Source: Antitrichia curtipendula (taxonomy: Eukaryota; Streptophyta; Bryopsida; Hypnales; Leucodontaceae). From it: a stretch of 64,000 nucleotides of DNA. The notes beneath the pieces are model-generated. The model had not been told where the DNA came from and ran no database searches. It was given only the letters and a program-made list of their open reading frames with translations. Position 1 is the stretch's first letter; every line of letters begins with the position of its first letter. Below, one piece after another: positions 24,262 to 36,549 of the stretch. The position numbers and the translations under genes were made by a program. The stretch lies in the NCBI GenBank assembly GCA_951230915.1, contig OX579633.1:6670145-6734144 (forward strand), read 5' to 3'.

Positions 24262-25303
24262 CTTTTTTTATTTTAATTCTTTGTAATTTCACCCAAAATC
24301 AACAAGTTGTCTTCTTTATTCTTTCTTCTTTTCCCCCAAATCCACACAATCCACAATCCGTACTGCATAACAAATCCAATGGAACTGCAGGATCTCCGTC
24401 CCTGATTATTGAAATCGTGCACTTGATAAAAATTGGAAAAAAAAAAATCCTGCATGCTTCCGACAATCGGTTGATCGAGGTTGTGAATCTACAGTCAGCT
24501 GGCCGGGCTGGGGGGGAGGTGCCGTGGTACGGCCCAAGCCCTAGCCAAGCCTTCAATCAATCAGTTGGCTTTTGGGCAAAGGGGCGAACAATGACCATGC
24601 CTTGGAAATTATTTAAGGTAAGGCCTGTCTGAACGGAGAGAGCTGCGGTACGTTCTTACATCAGTGATCAGGAGCAGCCCGCCAGTGGCAGCAGCTGCAG
24701 AAACACAAACTGAAGGGCAATGGGTTTGGAAGAATGGGCGGAATGGGGCCCCCCTCCCCCCCCACCCCCACGGCCATGACAAAGCTCACCTCATGCCCCG
24801 GCCAGCATAATAACAAATGGAAGGCCGTGCACGTGGGTTACGTCGGCTTAATTAACGACGGAGTGGGCTCACACTTCCTTAGCTCCTTTTTCCACAAGCC
24901 AGCTCGTGAAACTGAGACCTTGTAAGAGCTGATTGCATTTGGGGGAAAGGGACGCTTAACTCGTTGAAGCAATTTCCAGTAAACTTTCATAGGAAGGAGA
25001 AATGGAATTGGCATCCAACCCAAGTCGTTTCATGTTTTTTGGACCTTCGTGGAATTAGTTACAAATTTTTGAAGCTAAAAACACAATGGGCCACTAGTAG
25101 CAATATATCACTTCCCGAAATATGCACGATCGGTATATTGAAGAAAACAAAAAATGCACTTCTATGTTATTAGTTGTTTTTAGAGCAAGGACACTTTTAG
25201 AGTACCCTACCTTAATTGCCACTAGGTATGTCTAAATACACAAGACACTTCCTTTTTGTAACAATTTATACACCCATCCATTTTGTCATTACTAGTAGTG
25301 ATA
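24262..25303. other. Intergenic DNA with a GC-richer island
   Basis: 24480-24930 is richer in G+C, with C and G homopolymers near 24749-24773, but I recognise no gene. 24930-25200 is a dispersed repeat related to 52140-52375 (GATTGCATTT.GGGGGAA; CCAACCCAAGTCGTTTCATG). Confidence 0.5.
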
Positions 25304-25589
25304 AGGTAGATACCTCCCAAAGCACTACTTTACAAGAAAAAAAATCCCGATTAACTATCATTAGATTGGTCAAATTTTCATATTTTCTTCTTGGCAAGTG
25401 AGAGGAGGTTCCAATAGATCAAAGAACTTGACATTTGGATACCATATGCAAAAGTTACAAAGGATCAAATTTTTTTGGGGGTAAATGTTCTAAAATTGTT
25501 TCTTCATCATAGGCACATATTGGTTTTCAAAATGTACACATAGTGATGATGGAAATTTTAGGCAAGGTGCATTTTAGGTGTATCCACCT
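25304..25589 (+). mobile_element. TA-MITE family E copy 3
   Basis: TA at 25302, start AGGTAGATACCTCCC, end GTGTATCCACCT. Interior matches 31057-31331, including CAAATTTTCATATTTTCTTC and GAGAGGAGGTTCCAATAG. The right-hand TA has changed to TC. Non-coding. Confidence 0.7.
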
Positions 25590-28500
25590 TCGTATATGTG
25601 GTTGTAGTAATTCTCATTCCAAGACCTTTGAATAAAATTCTTTAACAAACAACTTTAGGTAGGTTGCTGAAAAATTAACAAAGACCGAATTTCATCATAG
25701 ACTAGACAGAGAGTATGTCATTGTAGAATGCCAATTGAAAAGCTTTCAACATCTATTATTCTAGGGCAATTTTTGCATTCATGGACATTCTATTTATGTA
25801 GGTGTATTTGGATTTAGAAAGGATAAAAGAAAAAATAGAAGTATCATTGAGAAAGTGTCAAGAATAGGGTTCTTTCCTACATGTAAAATTGTTTAAATTT
25901 ACTACGTAAATTAATTCAATTAGTACAAGACTTTGAACAATACAAGACCCCATACATTAATTTGAATGATTGTTGGATGAACATAGTCTAAATAGTTTGA
26001 ATATTTGGATGAATTTTAGATAAAGGTTGTCATGAATGAATGTAGACAAACTTGGATGAACTTACACTAAGATTGAATGAAAGTTTGACAAAAATCAAAC
26101 TATTTGGGACAATATGAAAATAGTATGGATCACATCATATTGATTTATCTATAATATTATGAACTATCATATCAAATTTTTTTTTAATTCATACAAATTT
26201 CAAATTAGTGCAAATTAGTTTTAATACGTGGGACACACTAATTGAATTAACTGATTGTTAATCCTTTTTTTCTAGCCAATCTTGATTTAATTTCTAAAGA
26301 TTTCCACATTCAATAAATGGATGCACCTTAGTCAAACTTGATTTAAAATTTTAAAGTATCAAAATTAAAATCAAATACCATAGTTTTTTAACACTTTGGC
26401 AAGCACCTTGGCCTACTTTCTGCCTAATAATTAATTAAAGTACAAAAAGTATGTAGTTCAAAAATAAATACAGTAAAATTGGGCAGTTTTAAAATATAAT
26501 TAAAATAATATAGGTATTCATTCAAAAAAAATTTACAATATTTGGATGGTTATTAATACTTCCATTTAAAGCAAGTGCCTAAATAAAAACCTTGATCTTG
26601 ACTTCCAAACCCTAAACTCTCTACCTTGTGTGTTAGGATTTTGTTAAGTATTGAGGTTTGTTGTGTGTGAGATTATCCTTTGTTTGAAAGAAACTTGTGC
26701 CAAACTATTTTTGAGAAGCATCCATTTTTTGACCAATGCTTATCAACATAATTTGAGATGCCTAAACACAGGTACTAATATTAGTGACAACTTTAGAATA
26801 CAAGTTGAATGCCAATTTATTAGATTATAGCATATGCAAGTTAAATTTCAAGAATTAGACAATCTTCTAATATAAATATATATTTTGGAAGTAAACTAGG
26901 CTATCAATTTTCTAAAAATTTAGTCATCCTTTTAATTATTTATTTTTTGACCAAGCCATTGGGAAGCTACAGTATTTGATTTTGATTCAAAATTAGAAAA
27001 ATGAAAACTAATCATTTGCATTTCTACTACATTTAAAAACTTAAAAAAAAATACGACCACACCATGTTGACTATAGAAGCTAGATACTTTTGATGAAAAT
27101 GTGTGGCTAGGGTAGTCTAAGCCATAAACTTATGACGAGAGTGTTTGACCACTTCTTTAAAACATATTTGTACATAGTATGTTAGCTTTTAAAAACATCC
27201 TAATACCTCCCTCCTCAAGTTCTTTTACTCTATCTTGTAAGATGCTATATTATATATTTTGATTCTCTTTGAATCTATGATAGATATGATTCCCTTCCAT
27301 CAACCTTGCCTAAAAATCAACAATCACCTAAAATATGCAAAAGAATGGTGAAGAAAGACATGATACACACCATCAATAAAAGAAGTCATCGGGAGAAGTC
27401 ATTGAACATGTATCATTTTTGCAAATCCATCATTTTGTTGTGCTTATCGTATTCCTTTCTTAAATACAAATGTTGAGATTGATTTTCGTATTTAAACCTA
27501 GTGTCATCAATTGATGTTTCCCAAAGATGAACTTCAGAAGTGAATCTTTCTTCATTCTAGGGCCAAATTTCACTACAACTTCCACTTCATGCATTATAAT
27601 TCCTCCATGTAAATTCTGGTGATTTTTTTGCTTGATTGCAATAAGGACAATTATAGGCGCCGCCGCACCATACCTCCGAAGTTGCCTACCATCTAAGTTA
27701 TCTTTTTGTTTCCTCCACACACTAAGAAACAGCAATTAAGTCAACATCCATTAACTTCCGAGGGCTGAAGACTCCCCTTCCAGTTGACAACTCCATTAAG
27801 TCGCCCCACTGCCACCCCATCCATAGTCCACGCTGCATGTCGTTTATTTTGTAGACACACACGACGACTGCACATGACAAATAATCAATTCATCAGGGCC
27901 TCCTCCGCTCCCGCCTCCTCAGTCCTCATGCTGCTCAACCTGAATGGAAACTCGAAGAAATTCCGTCATTCTACCTTGCAGGTGCAGAACATGATTAATA
28001 TCTTCCTTGCGCGTAGCGTACGTACGTAGCCAAGCTAGGGACGACGAGGGCGACGACAATCCCAAGTCATCCCACCAATCAATGTCGCCAAGGCATGTTG
28101 GCATTCCCACAATAATCAGGTGGTGGTTTGCATCCATCTTCTATTTTTCTTCGACCAAATTGATTTCGTACAGTGAACTATTTGGCCTGAAGGGGAAAGA
28201 TTAGGTTGGAAGTGAAGACAAAACTCCAAATTGGAGTTTCACACTGATTTGCACTCAATCAATAGCTCCACTTCTAGCTATGATATCAACCGACGAGCCT
28301 CGAACTTCACACCCGCTCTCCCACCTTCCGCGCCTGTCCAATGGCGTGCTGCCTGGGACGGTTCTATTTCCCTGCACTCCACCTTATTATTATTATTATT
28401 TTTTTTTTCTTACAATGCTTCCTCAAAAATCAAAAAAACATTCTCGATCAAAAATCGTGTGCACATACTTGTCGCACTGCCATTGATTGAATGTACTGTT

Positions 28501-30279
28501 GTAGCACATTTGTCACACTACCATTGATTGATTGTAGCACACTTGTCATACGTTTTAAACTTTGTCGTAGCAAAATAAGTTGGCACACCCCAGGTGGTAA
28601 GTTTGAAAAGATGTCAAAGAGGTGTGAGTGAGTGTACGGAATCTAAAGATGTCAATTCCAAGACGCTGCAGAACTTTGAATCATCTGACCAATCAATACC
28701 ACCAAGCAGGTTGACACACCGGCAATCAATCAGTTTCATTCTCATACAGTTTTTGGTTCTTCTTTGACATACTATTGGTGTTTGTTGTTTGTTGGGTTTG
28801 GTTGTTTTTTAATCAAAATGGCGGACGTCAAATGACTTCAACATGCCATAGCCAGCTGGTGATGTGTCCCTGAAAAGCCCGACCGTCTCTGCCGTGCGAA
28901 AATCTGAGCATCGCCCATTCTGAACCCCGAAAGAAAGCCTTCACTTGACTTATATGCTATCTCAATTACCCAACTGGGCGACAACCGTCCCAATGAACAA
29001 CGCCCCAGCCCTGTCCTCCTGGTCTCTTGGGATTAAATTAAATTTTATTCGGTCGACATTGTGGCCAGCAGTAGTACAGAGACCCCATTACAAACTATTC
29101 ACTCGTGGCAGCAACCACGGAAGAAGCTCAGTCGCAAGCCGCTTGACATAAGACAATACGCCACACAGTTTGCAACGCAAGCCGTACACATTCCCTCGTT
29201 TCCGAAGGTTTGAAATTTCCTCGTAATAGAAAGAAGAAAAAAAAAATGACTGCGACTTTGGTCGAATGTCAGAATGGAGCCGATTAAGTAAACTCTGAAG
29301 CAGAGCAGCTTGTGTTGTGGAAATGATGGCCCTGAGCTTGAGTTTGATTATGCACAGTCGTGCAGCTGCATGGGGTGATTTTTCCTTTCTCTCCCCTGTC
29401 CTCGTGTTGACATTTTTGTTGCAAATTAGCTGTCAATGGGTACGTTAATTCCGCACTCTTTTTTTTTTACAACCCCGCTTGCTTTGCAAAAAAATGAAGC
29501 GTCTCCAAGAAACAGGACATTCTCACTCTCTCCCTGCGGGAAGCTCACGGCCTTGGAGTTTGGGTCTGTGATGATTGAAACTTGCAGACTGATCTTCAGA
29601 GTGGGTGTGAGTTGTCCATCGTGGAAGTTTTCAAACCCCGTTTTTTTATAATCCCGTTTTAATGCCCCGTTTCCGTCCAAAAACGTCCAGACCTCGCCAC
29701 TCCCTGGACGGACACATCCTTTCAGTTGGCGGGGGTCTGTGGCCTTCTGATCCCCCTCGCCTCCCCCCTGCTGCAGTTGCAACCCAAATGGTATAATAAT
29801 GGGGAGTGTGTCATTTCTGAGCCCACACTCAGGAGTGGTTGAATCCTTCGCTGCTTCTGGCTGTCGCCGGATGCACACATCGCCACGAAAACAAAAAAAA
29901 CCTGGCTCATCAAGCCTGAGCTAGAGGCAAGTGCAAGAGAATCTCTTGGGGCACAGTCAGTAAGTTGCACATGCCACTTCCGAATGTAGAAGCCGCTGCC
30001 TCTGCCTCTGCCTCTGCGCGCTTCCATGGCCGCAACAGCCAACGCACCTGCCTTGTAAAATGTTAATCAAATCCGTGTCGGGCCTGAGTGAGGGAAGGCG
30101 CTCTCGTGACTTGCAAGCCATACCAAGTTCGGACATACAGTACTGGTATGGCCCGAAGGTATTCTTTTAATCAAGGAAACCAAAAGTCAGACACTTCAAC
30201 GACCAGCAGTGAGCAAGACACGCCAAGGTAAGTAACTACAATATATATAGAGAAACAGTGAAACTAGGTTGACCCACAC
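25590..30279. other. Long intergenic stretch, no gene recognised
   Basis: 25590-27600 is AT-rich. 27640-30230 is richer in G+C with several open frames (for example 29426-29878 minus, 27784-28029 plus), none with a recognisable domain. A short TTA microsatellite precedes a T run at 28381-28409. CTCTGC repeats lie at about 29996-30017. A fragment of a gene or old transposon cannot be excluded here. Confidence 0.4.
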
Positions 30280-30281
30280 TA

Positions 30282-30806
30282 AGGTAAACTTGCCTATGAC
30301 AGGCAAAATAACTGATTTGTCATGTTGTCATTACCAAAAAAATTCTGTTTTTTTTTTCATACAAAGACAAATCTGAGAAATGAAGGAAGCAACTAGAATT
30401 TTATTTTTTGGACAAAGTATGAATTAGTTATGAATTTTCTGAAGTGTTCTGCCCAATTGGTCTAAAAGAATCTGTAGACTACCCCAAATCAGCAAAAAGT
30501 GTTTCTATAATGGTCATCTTACCACCTAAAGCAATCACCAGATTTTTGAACATGGCCATGACATGAAGGAATAAAAAAAATAACTTTCTGTGACAAGTTT
30601 ACACTAGAAAGGTGTAAGTGTCCTATGACAGTCCTTAATAACTCCATGGCCATCTCCCAAGGCATTGATTTGGACCACTAACCAACCTAATGAAGTCATA
30701 AGCTCATTTATTGATAAAAATCTGAAATGGGTTGATGTAAGGCTGTAATGGGTGGTTTTGTAGATGTCTACATTAGGTGGTCTGCCTGTCATAGGCAGGT
30801 TTACCT
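30282..30806 (-). mobile_element. TA-MITE family D copy 1
   Basis: TA on both sides (30280-30281, 30807-30808). The ends AGGTAAACTTGCCTATGACA and, as reverse complement, AGGTAAACCTGCCTATGACA form a TIR of at least 24 bp. Interior is inverted relative to 58383-58925. Non-coding. Confidence 0.85.
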
Positions 30807-30945
30807 TAATTTCTCCTCAGCATTGGACACTATAGAGAGATGTATTGGTATTGCACAAGAATGCATTGCTTTTGAATGCCACATTTAACTACTTTTGAAC
30901 TGTTCAATGAACTTGGGACTAAATATCCGAAGATCATAGGATAAT

Positions 30946-30969
30946 AACATTGGGAGATCTCCCAATGTT
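30946..30969. repeat. Perfect 24-bp palindrome
   Basis: Centred on GGGAGATCTCCC. It opens a degenerate tandem array of about 20-24-bp units (TCCCAATGTTTGTATAG, TCTCAATGTTTCTATTG, TCTCGATGTTTTAGATT) to about 31050. Confidence 0.8.
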
Positions 30970-31056
30970 TGTATAGAACTCTCAATGTTTCTATTGATCT
31001 CTCGATGTTTTAGATTATCTCCTGATAACCATCGTGAGATCGCCCAATGACTATTA

Positions 31057-31331
31057 AGGTAGGTACACCCCAAACTGCCATTTTTTTGCTACTGAGCCTA
31101 GTTACTATTATCAGACTGGTCAAATTTTCATATGTTCTTGTAGGCAAGTGAAAGGAGGCTCCAACGCACCAGAGAACATGGCATTTGGATATTGTATGCC
31201 AAAGTTATTAAGGAACAAAATTTGGTTCTAAAAGCGTTTCTTCCTTATAGGTACAAAACTGATTTTGGAGATGTACACATAGTATAGATGGCGGTTTAAG
31301 CTCAATGGCACATTTGAATGTACCTACCTTA
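31057..31331 (+). mobile_element. TA-MITE family E copy 1
   Basis: TA at 31055-31056 and 31332-31333. Starts AGGTAGGTACACC and ends GAATGTACCTACCT. This is the cleanest copy of family E. Non-coding. Confidence 0.8.
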
Positions 31332-31333
31332 TT

Positions 31334-32625
31334 AATTCTGGACTTTCAAAAGTCCAAAAGTAGTTAAACATTACAAAAAATTTCAGCCCTCGGGAGTGCC
31401 GCGAGTTTTGCAGGGTTGTGGTGCAATTAGGGAAAGAATTTTTTTTTTTTTTTTTTAAAAACAAAATTAAATTTTTTGGGGGGGAATCTGACGTGGCACT
31501 ACTTGTGCCATGTCAGATTGGAGAATTTTTTAATATTTTAAATTAAATTTTTTTTTTTTAAATTAAATTTTTTATTTCTTATTTTTCTGTAACTGCACCG
31601 TAGGGGGTGCCGAAATGATATGACATTTGAATAAGGTGGTGTTGGAATTGGGACTCATGGAACCTCCATGTGCACAAATGGAAAAATATCTATGGAAATA
31701 TCTGTTGACTTGGATGGCTTGTAAAGTAACTTTCTTGGAGGTAAGGTAATCTAATTATTGAGGCAACCTAAATGCACAACATTGTGTAATCAAGCAATGG
31801 TCCTCCTCCATGTGGAAAGGTTTAATGCTTTGCTAGATGCTTGGGGGAAAGACTTATGAGTTCATTTAAGGATTGGGGCTGGTGGAGGAGCCATATAAGA
31901 CAATTTTGTTCAAATGTTATGTGTGTTTTAATAAGCAATTGAGTATTGTTCTTATTATAAGAAATTGCCTAATTTTTTTGTTGAATCTTGTTAGAAGCCA
32001 AAAGAATATTTTAGATTCTTTGTGTATGAATTTTGTGGACATTATATATGAATAAATTATAATATTTCAAACTATTGAAAATAATTATATTTAAAAACAT
32101 CCCAAGGTTTTCATCAATAGAGACAATACATTTCAAACACAAATTTAAAGGGATTGATTTTAGAAAGGAATCAAATTAGGTGCAGTAACCTTAATTCCTA
32201 ATGGGCTAAATGTTTGTTCAAAGAATAAAAAAATATTTCTAAAATTAAAAAAAAAGATGGAGACCTTTGATTAACTCCTTTGTGAGAATGAAAAAAAAAT
32301 TCAATTTGGATTTTGGATGCCTACATCAAAAGTTATGTTGTTTAGAATGTTCATGAAGTTTGGGATGTTTAGGCATCTTTTGTAAAAGTCCTCATCTACT
32401 CTTGAAATTTGGCTTTGTTTGAAGCTAATGAATATACAATTGTAAGAAGAAAATGAACTTTTTACACAAAAATCTCATTGCAAGAAGAATTAGAACTCTA
32501 CTAGCCCTATTGGGCAAGTTAGAAAAATAAACAAAATTGTCTAACTACAAAGTTAATGCTATTATCTTAGAATATACATTTGTAAAATTTTTGAATTGTT
32601 TTCCTCACATTTCAATTGTTGATCT
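31334..32625. other. Intergenic DNA with T-rich runs and a small hairpin
   Basis: Hairpin at 31487-31517, TCTGACGTGGCAC / GTGCCATGTCAGA, with a 5-base loop and an ACGTG core. It is flanked by poly-T runs and ATT-rich tracts. 31778-31917 is the uninterrupted copy of the repeat at 14444-14805. No gene seen. Confidence 0.5.
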
Positions 32626-32629
32626 TTAA

Positions 32630-33576
32630 CCCCTAAATGGTTTTGACTATGTTTTCACCAAAAACGCTCCAAAACTGTCATTTCTAGTGCAAGTACCAAA
32701 TTTAAGAAAAAAAACATTTTTGGACACATCTAACCATTAGGATCTTGTAGTAAACTAGTTTGAGAAGATGTGGAAAAAATTTCAGAAATTTCCACTCTGT
32801 AGATTGCAAGATATTAGCATTTTAATTGACAAAAATCCTTTTTTTGTCCCTGCGAAAACACGGGCAGCAGCACTTCAGAAGGTCATATTAGTATGAAAAA
32901 ATGTCCAAAATGGTGGTTACTCTTTAGATTCATTCTTCAAGGCAAATTAGCTACATGCTTGAAAAAGTTTAGATCATTTTGAATTGTACAACATATAGGA
33001 AAAAACTAGTAAGTAGAAAGAAGTAGAAAATGATTCAAAATACTAAATTGCAAACAATTTCTTTATGGAATTGAAAAATGCCAATCCCAATTGTTGCAAT
33101 GCTGTAATAAACAATGTACAACTAATGTTTGTATTTTTTTTCAAAAATATTGAAAATTGAGTTAAATAAAAGACTTCAAAGTTTATTTTACAGTAGAGAT
33201 TCTATAACTACCTACAAACTACCTCAAACTAAAATTCCTCATAACTTTTGATTCATTGATCTGAATTGAATGATTCCAAGCTTTCCACGTAGATATAAAT
33301 CTAAAGAATCAATTTCAAATTTTAATTTTAAAAAAAAAGTGATTTTTAAAGAAGTTTTTTTTGCTGCCCAGGCTGCCCGCCGAGCAAACAAAACTACATA
33401 TCATACAATAACTTTTAAACCGTATAGTCAAAAGTTATGAAAATTGTTGGGCCTTAAAGCTACTCCTCGGGCACATGTTGTGTGAAAATTTCAAAGAAAA
33501 AAAATAAAAACTCCATTCGTAGTGAGCTGCCCAAAATTACTATGTTGCCAAAAAACGCAGTTTGGTCCTTTAGGGG
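32630..33576 (+). mobile_element. TTAA-flanked element, 947 bp
   Basis: TTAA at 32626-32629 and 33577-33580. Ends CCCCTAAATGG and, as reverse complement, CCCCTAAAGGACCAAAC. The whole element is the inverted relative of 51124-52077; shared blocks include TTGACTATGTTTTCACC and AGCTGCCCAAAATT. No long open frame. Confidence 0.85.
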
Positions 33577-33580
33577 TTAA

Positions 33581-35400
33581 GTTGTCATTTCAACCAAAAA
33601 AATCCTCACTACACAATAAACTCGAGACAATAAATCATCAAAAAATGACTCGTGTATTGCTAAATATTTGACATCCTAGTATATTATACATAGTTGATTT
33701 GGATTATGGTAGATCCTCTGTTTGTTTCCAAAATTTTACATGGGTGTACCTAACAAAATATAATTCTTGATGATATAGAGGCTCAATTTTGTGTAAAATT
33801 TTTTATTTATTATGAGAGGGCTCAAAGTTTGCTGAACTTGTTTTGTAAAAATGAAAAAAAGTTAATTTTTCTCACTTAATTTATACATTATAATCATTCA
33901 ATCCATGCAATCAGCTGATATATATATATATAACATTATCATAATAGTTTGCTACACTTTTGTATGGTTGAAGTTCAAAAAATAGTTATTGTTTTAAATT
34001 TTGGACAATGCACTAAAAAAATGGTAATTTCTAATCATTTATTTTGAAAAACATCCTCAGTTCTTTAAAGGGTAATTTTGGCACTGTACATGATTTTCAA
34101 CAAGTGGAATCCTACCTCGGTACACAACTAAAAGTCGTTGCAATTTTAACCAAGCTCTTTAAGGAATTCACCGTGGACAAAATTTGATACTTGATAGATA
34201 GACAAACCTCAAAGAAGACACTTGCGTTTGAAAACACAAAGAAGTATGATTGATAATTTGCATTTTTTTTAAAACAATTGCATTTTGAAGATGGAAGTGT
34301 TGGCTACATGTTTATCGTGCTTTGATCGAAGTAGTGTAGTAGGGTGTCCAAAGTGGTGATTGTGGGACTATGAAGAGTAAATTATATTCTCTCATTAAAT
34401 CATTGTTGTTGTATTCTTTGTGGAATTGAAATTTTTAATGTAATTTAAGATTTGCTATAAGAAGAAAGGAATTGAGACGGAAGGAAGTATTTTAGAGATT
34501 GAGTGTTTCAATGCAGGGAATTGAAAATGACTTTTATCTAATGGCTACATGCCGCATGTACAACAATTATTTCCTAACTACCTTACTATTAGGCTTGTAC
34601 TATACATTGTAATGACTCCTTCAAATGAACACATGTATGAGGTCATGGTATGACCATTGAATTCATAAGAATATTTGCATTGGAAATCAAATTAAGGTAG
34701 TTGCATTCAATATCTTTCTAATATGCATTTGAATATATAGTAGTTCCTATTTTTAATTCCTAAAGCCTCAAGGCCATTGTTTCATAAAAAAAAATCCATT
34801 TTAGAAACTTTCACCATATAGATTGTAAGATATTTGCGTTTCAAGTAAAAAGAAAATGAAATTTTGAGCACGTTCTTTGACTCGATTAATTGACTTTGAA
34901 ATTTCTTAACTAATTTCTTTTGCACTAAATATTTTGATTAAAAGAAATTATATATAAAATTTGAGTTGAAAGTCAAGAAAAAAAATTCAAAAACATTCAT
35001 GATTTTCATTCTTTAAAACATTGTGAAATAGAAGTTGGTAAGAGATTGAAGGAAAATCTAAATTGTTAATAGCCCTAAGGTAGAATTGAAATACAATAAT
35101 TCCAACATGAGATTGTTCTAGCAAGCATATTGAACCTTATAGAATTTATGAAATTTTGGCATAAAAATCATGGGATCTTAGGAAAACTCTTCATTTATGT
35201 AAATACTAATTGGTTGGAATTTTTGTCTCTAAATCTTAGTGAGAAGATTTTAATAAGGAAGAAAAACTTGCCAAGAGACTAATAAGAATTTTGATAAATT
35301 AGTCTCAAACACACTAATAGTACGAATTAGGGTTCTCAAAATTTGAAAGTTTTCAAGTCTACTTGAACCGACCCTCATCTAATACGATACGGTCTTAAAT
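33581..35400. other. AT-rich intergenic DNA
   Basis: No gene seen. Short TA microsatellite at about 33917-33932. Confidence 0.5.
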
Positions 35401-36549
35401 ACGATCCGGTCGAAACCACACAAATACAGATACCGTTAGTATCTTCCTGCAGCTACAGTACCGTACAGTTCGCTTTCTCATAATCGAGCATCGCAATCTA
35501 AGCGCAAATCGCAATTTTTTGGTAACATTGATGATTCTCCGCTCATATTTCCGGCATTGGCGTAAGTATTTCCAGCAATCAGTTGTATTCTACACTCCTT
35601 TTACTGCAAATTTTTACAGATTTCACGGTGGGTTTAGTGTTTCCTCCACCTGGACGCATGCTCTGTTTTGTGGCTCTGTTTGGAATGATAGTGGCATGTT
35701 TATTCTCGAATGCCGAGCAGCTGTGTTTCAGATTTAGTTCAATGACTAATGAGAGCTAGGAATCATAGTATGTGAAGAGATTTTAGCTGAATTTATTCCA
35801 AGTGGTATGTTGCTCAGTTATCTTCTGAATTCAATCGAAAAACCCTGAGTCAACTGAATGCTTAGCCTATGTCTTGGCTGTGAGACTAAAACTGTAATGT
35901 GCTGCTAGCTCATGGTGCAATAATCTGGGTACTCGGTGATATACTCACGTTTTTTTTCCTTCTTTCTGTTTCACAGAGTGGAAATTTATGCAGTTCGGAG
36001 ATTGCTGCAAATTTTTGAAATTGTTCCAATGAAGAATGTGGGGACATCCGATTCTTTACTCAAAAACGAGGTAATTGTCATCCTGTAAGCAATGGTGCAT
36101 TGCCCAATTTTTCAACACATATCACTTCCTTCAGTAGTAATTGATTTCTATCCAACTTTTGGATTGAAGGTTTAGGGTTTAGGGTGAGCTGTGGGGGGAT
36201 GAGAATAACTCATAGTCGCATGCAATCTATTAACGTGGACTTGACTTCTAGGGTTTAGGGTCCAGCCTTGCAACTCGGTAAGGAAATTGGAGGAAAATTG
36301 TACATGGCAAATGTTCACTACAAGATTAGGGTTCCATTTGCTCAGTGAGCATGAGGCAGCGAGCAGTCGAGCAGTGCCTCATGGTGAGCCATATTGTCCT
36401 TTGGGCTTGACGAGTTGCTCCATAGCCACTTATGCTCAAAAGAGTGCTGCGCATTGCTCGAGGACAGCTTGCATTCAGTTGAGGGACCTGGTGCCGAGGA
36501 AGAAGAGCAGTGAAATAGTGTTCATAAAGACTGTTAAAGGGACTTCAAG
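35401..36549 (+). promoter_or_regulatory. Leader and promoter region of the NagZ-like gene, with telomere-type motifs
   Basis: Composition shifts away from the AT-rich flank at about 35370. A segment 35977-36070 is bordered by a good acceptor (TTCTGTTTCACAG) and donor (GAG/GTAATT). It could be a 5' exon, and it contains an ATG reading MKNVGTSDSLLKNE in phase 0. TTTAGGG tandem motifs (telo-box type, known in many plant promoters and leaders) lie at 36171-36184 and 36249-36260. Transcription start not determined. Confidence 0.45.

Noticed and set aside
27784..28137. Possible second Harbinger-like relic (GMPTCLGDIDWW on the minus strand)
   Set aside because: A short motif resembles the transposase GxPGxxGSID block, but no neighbouring motif follows in the right order; chance similarity is likely.
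29426..29878. 150-codon minus-strand frame in the GC-richer 27.6-30.2 kb region
   Set aside because: No recognisable motif, no splice partners found, and overlapping frames on the other strand look equally coding-like.
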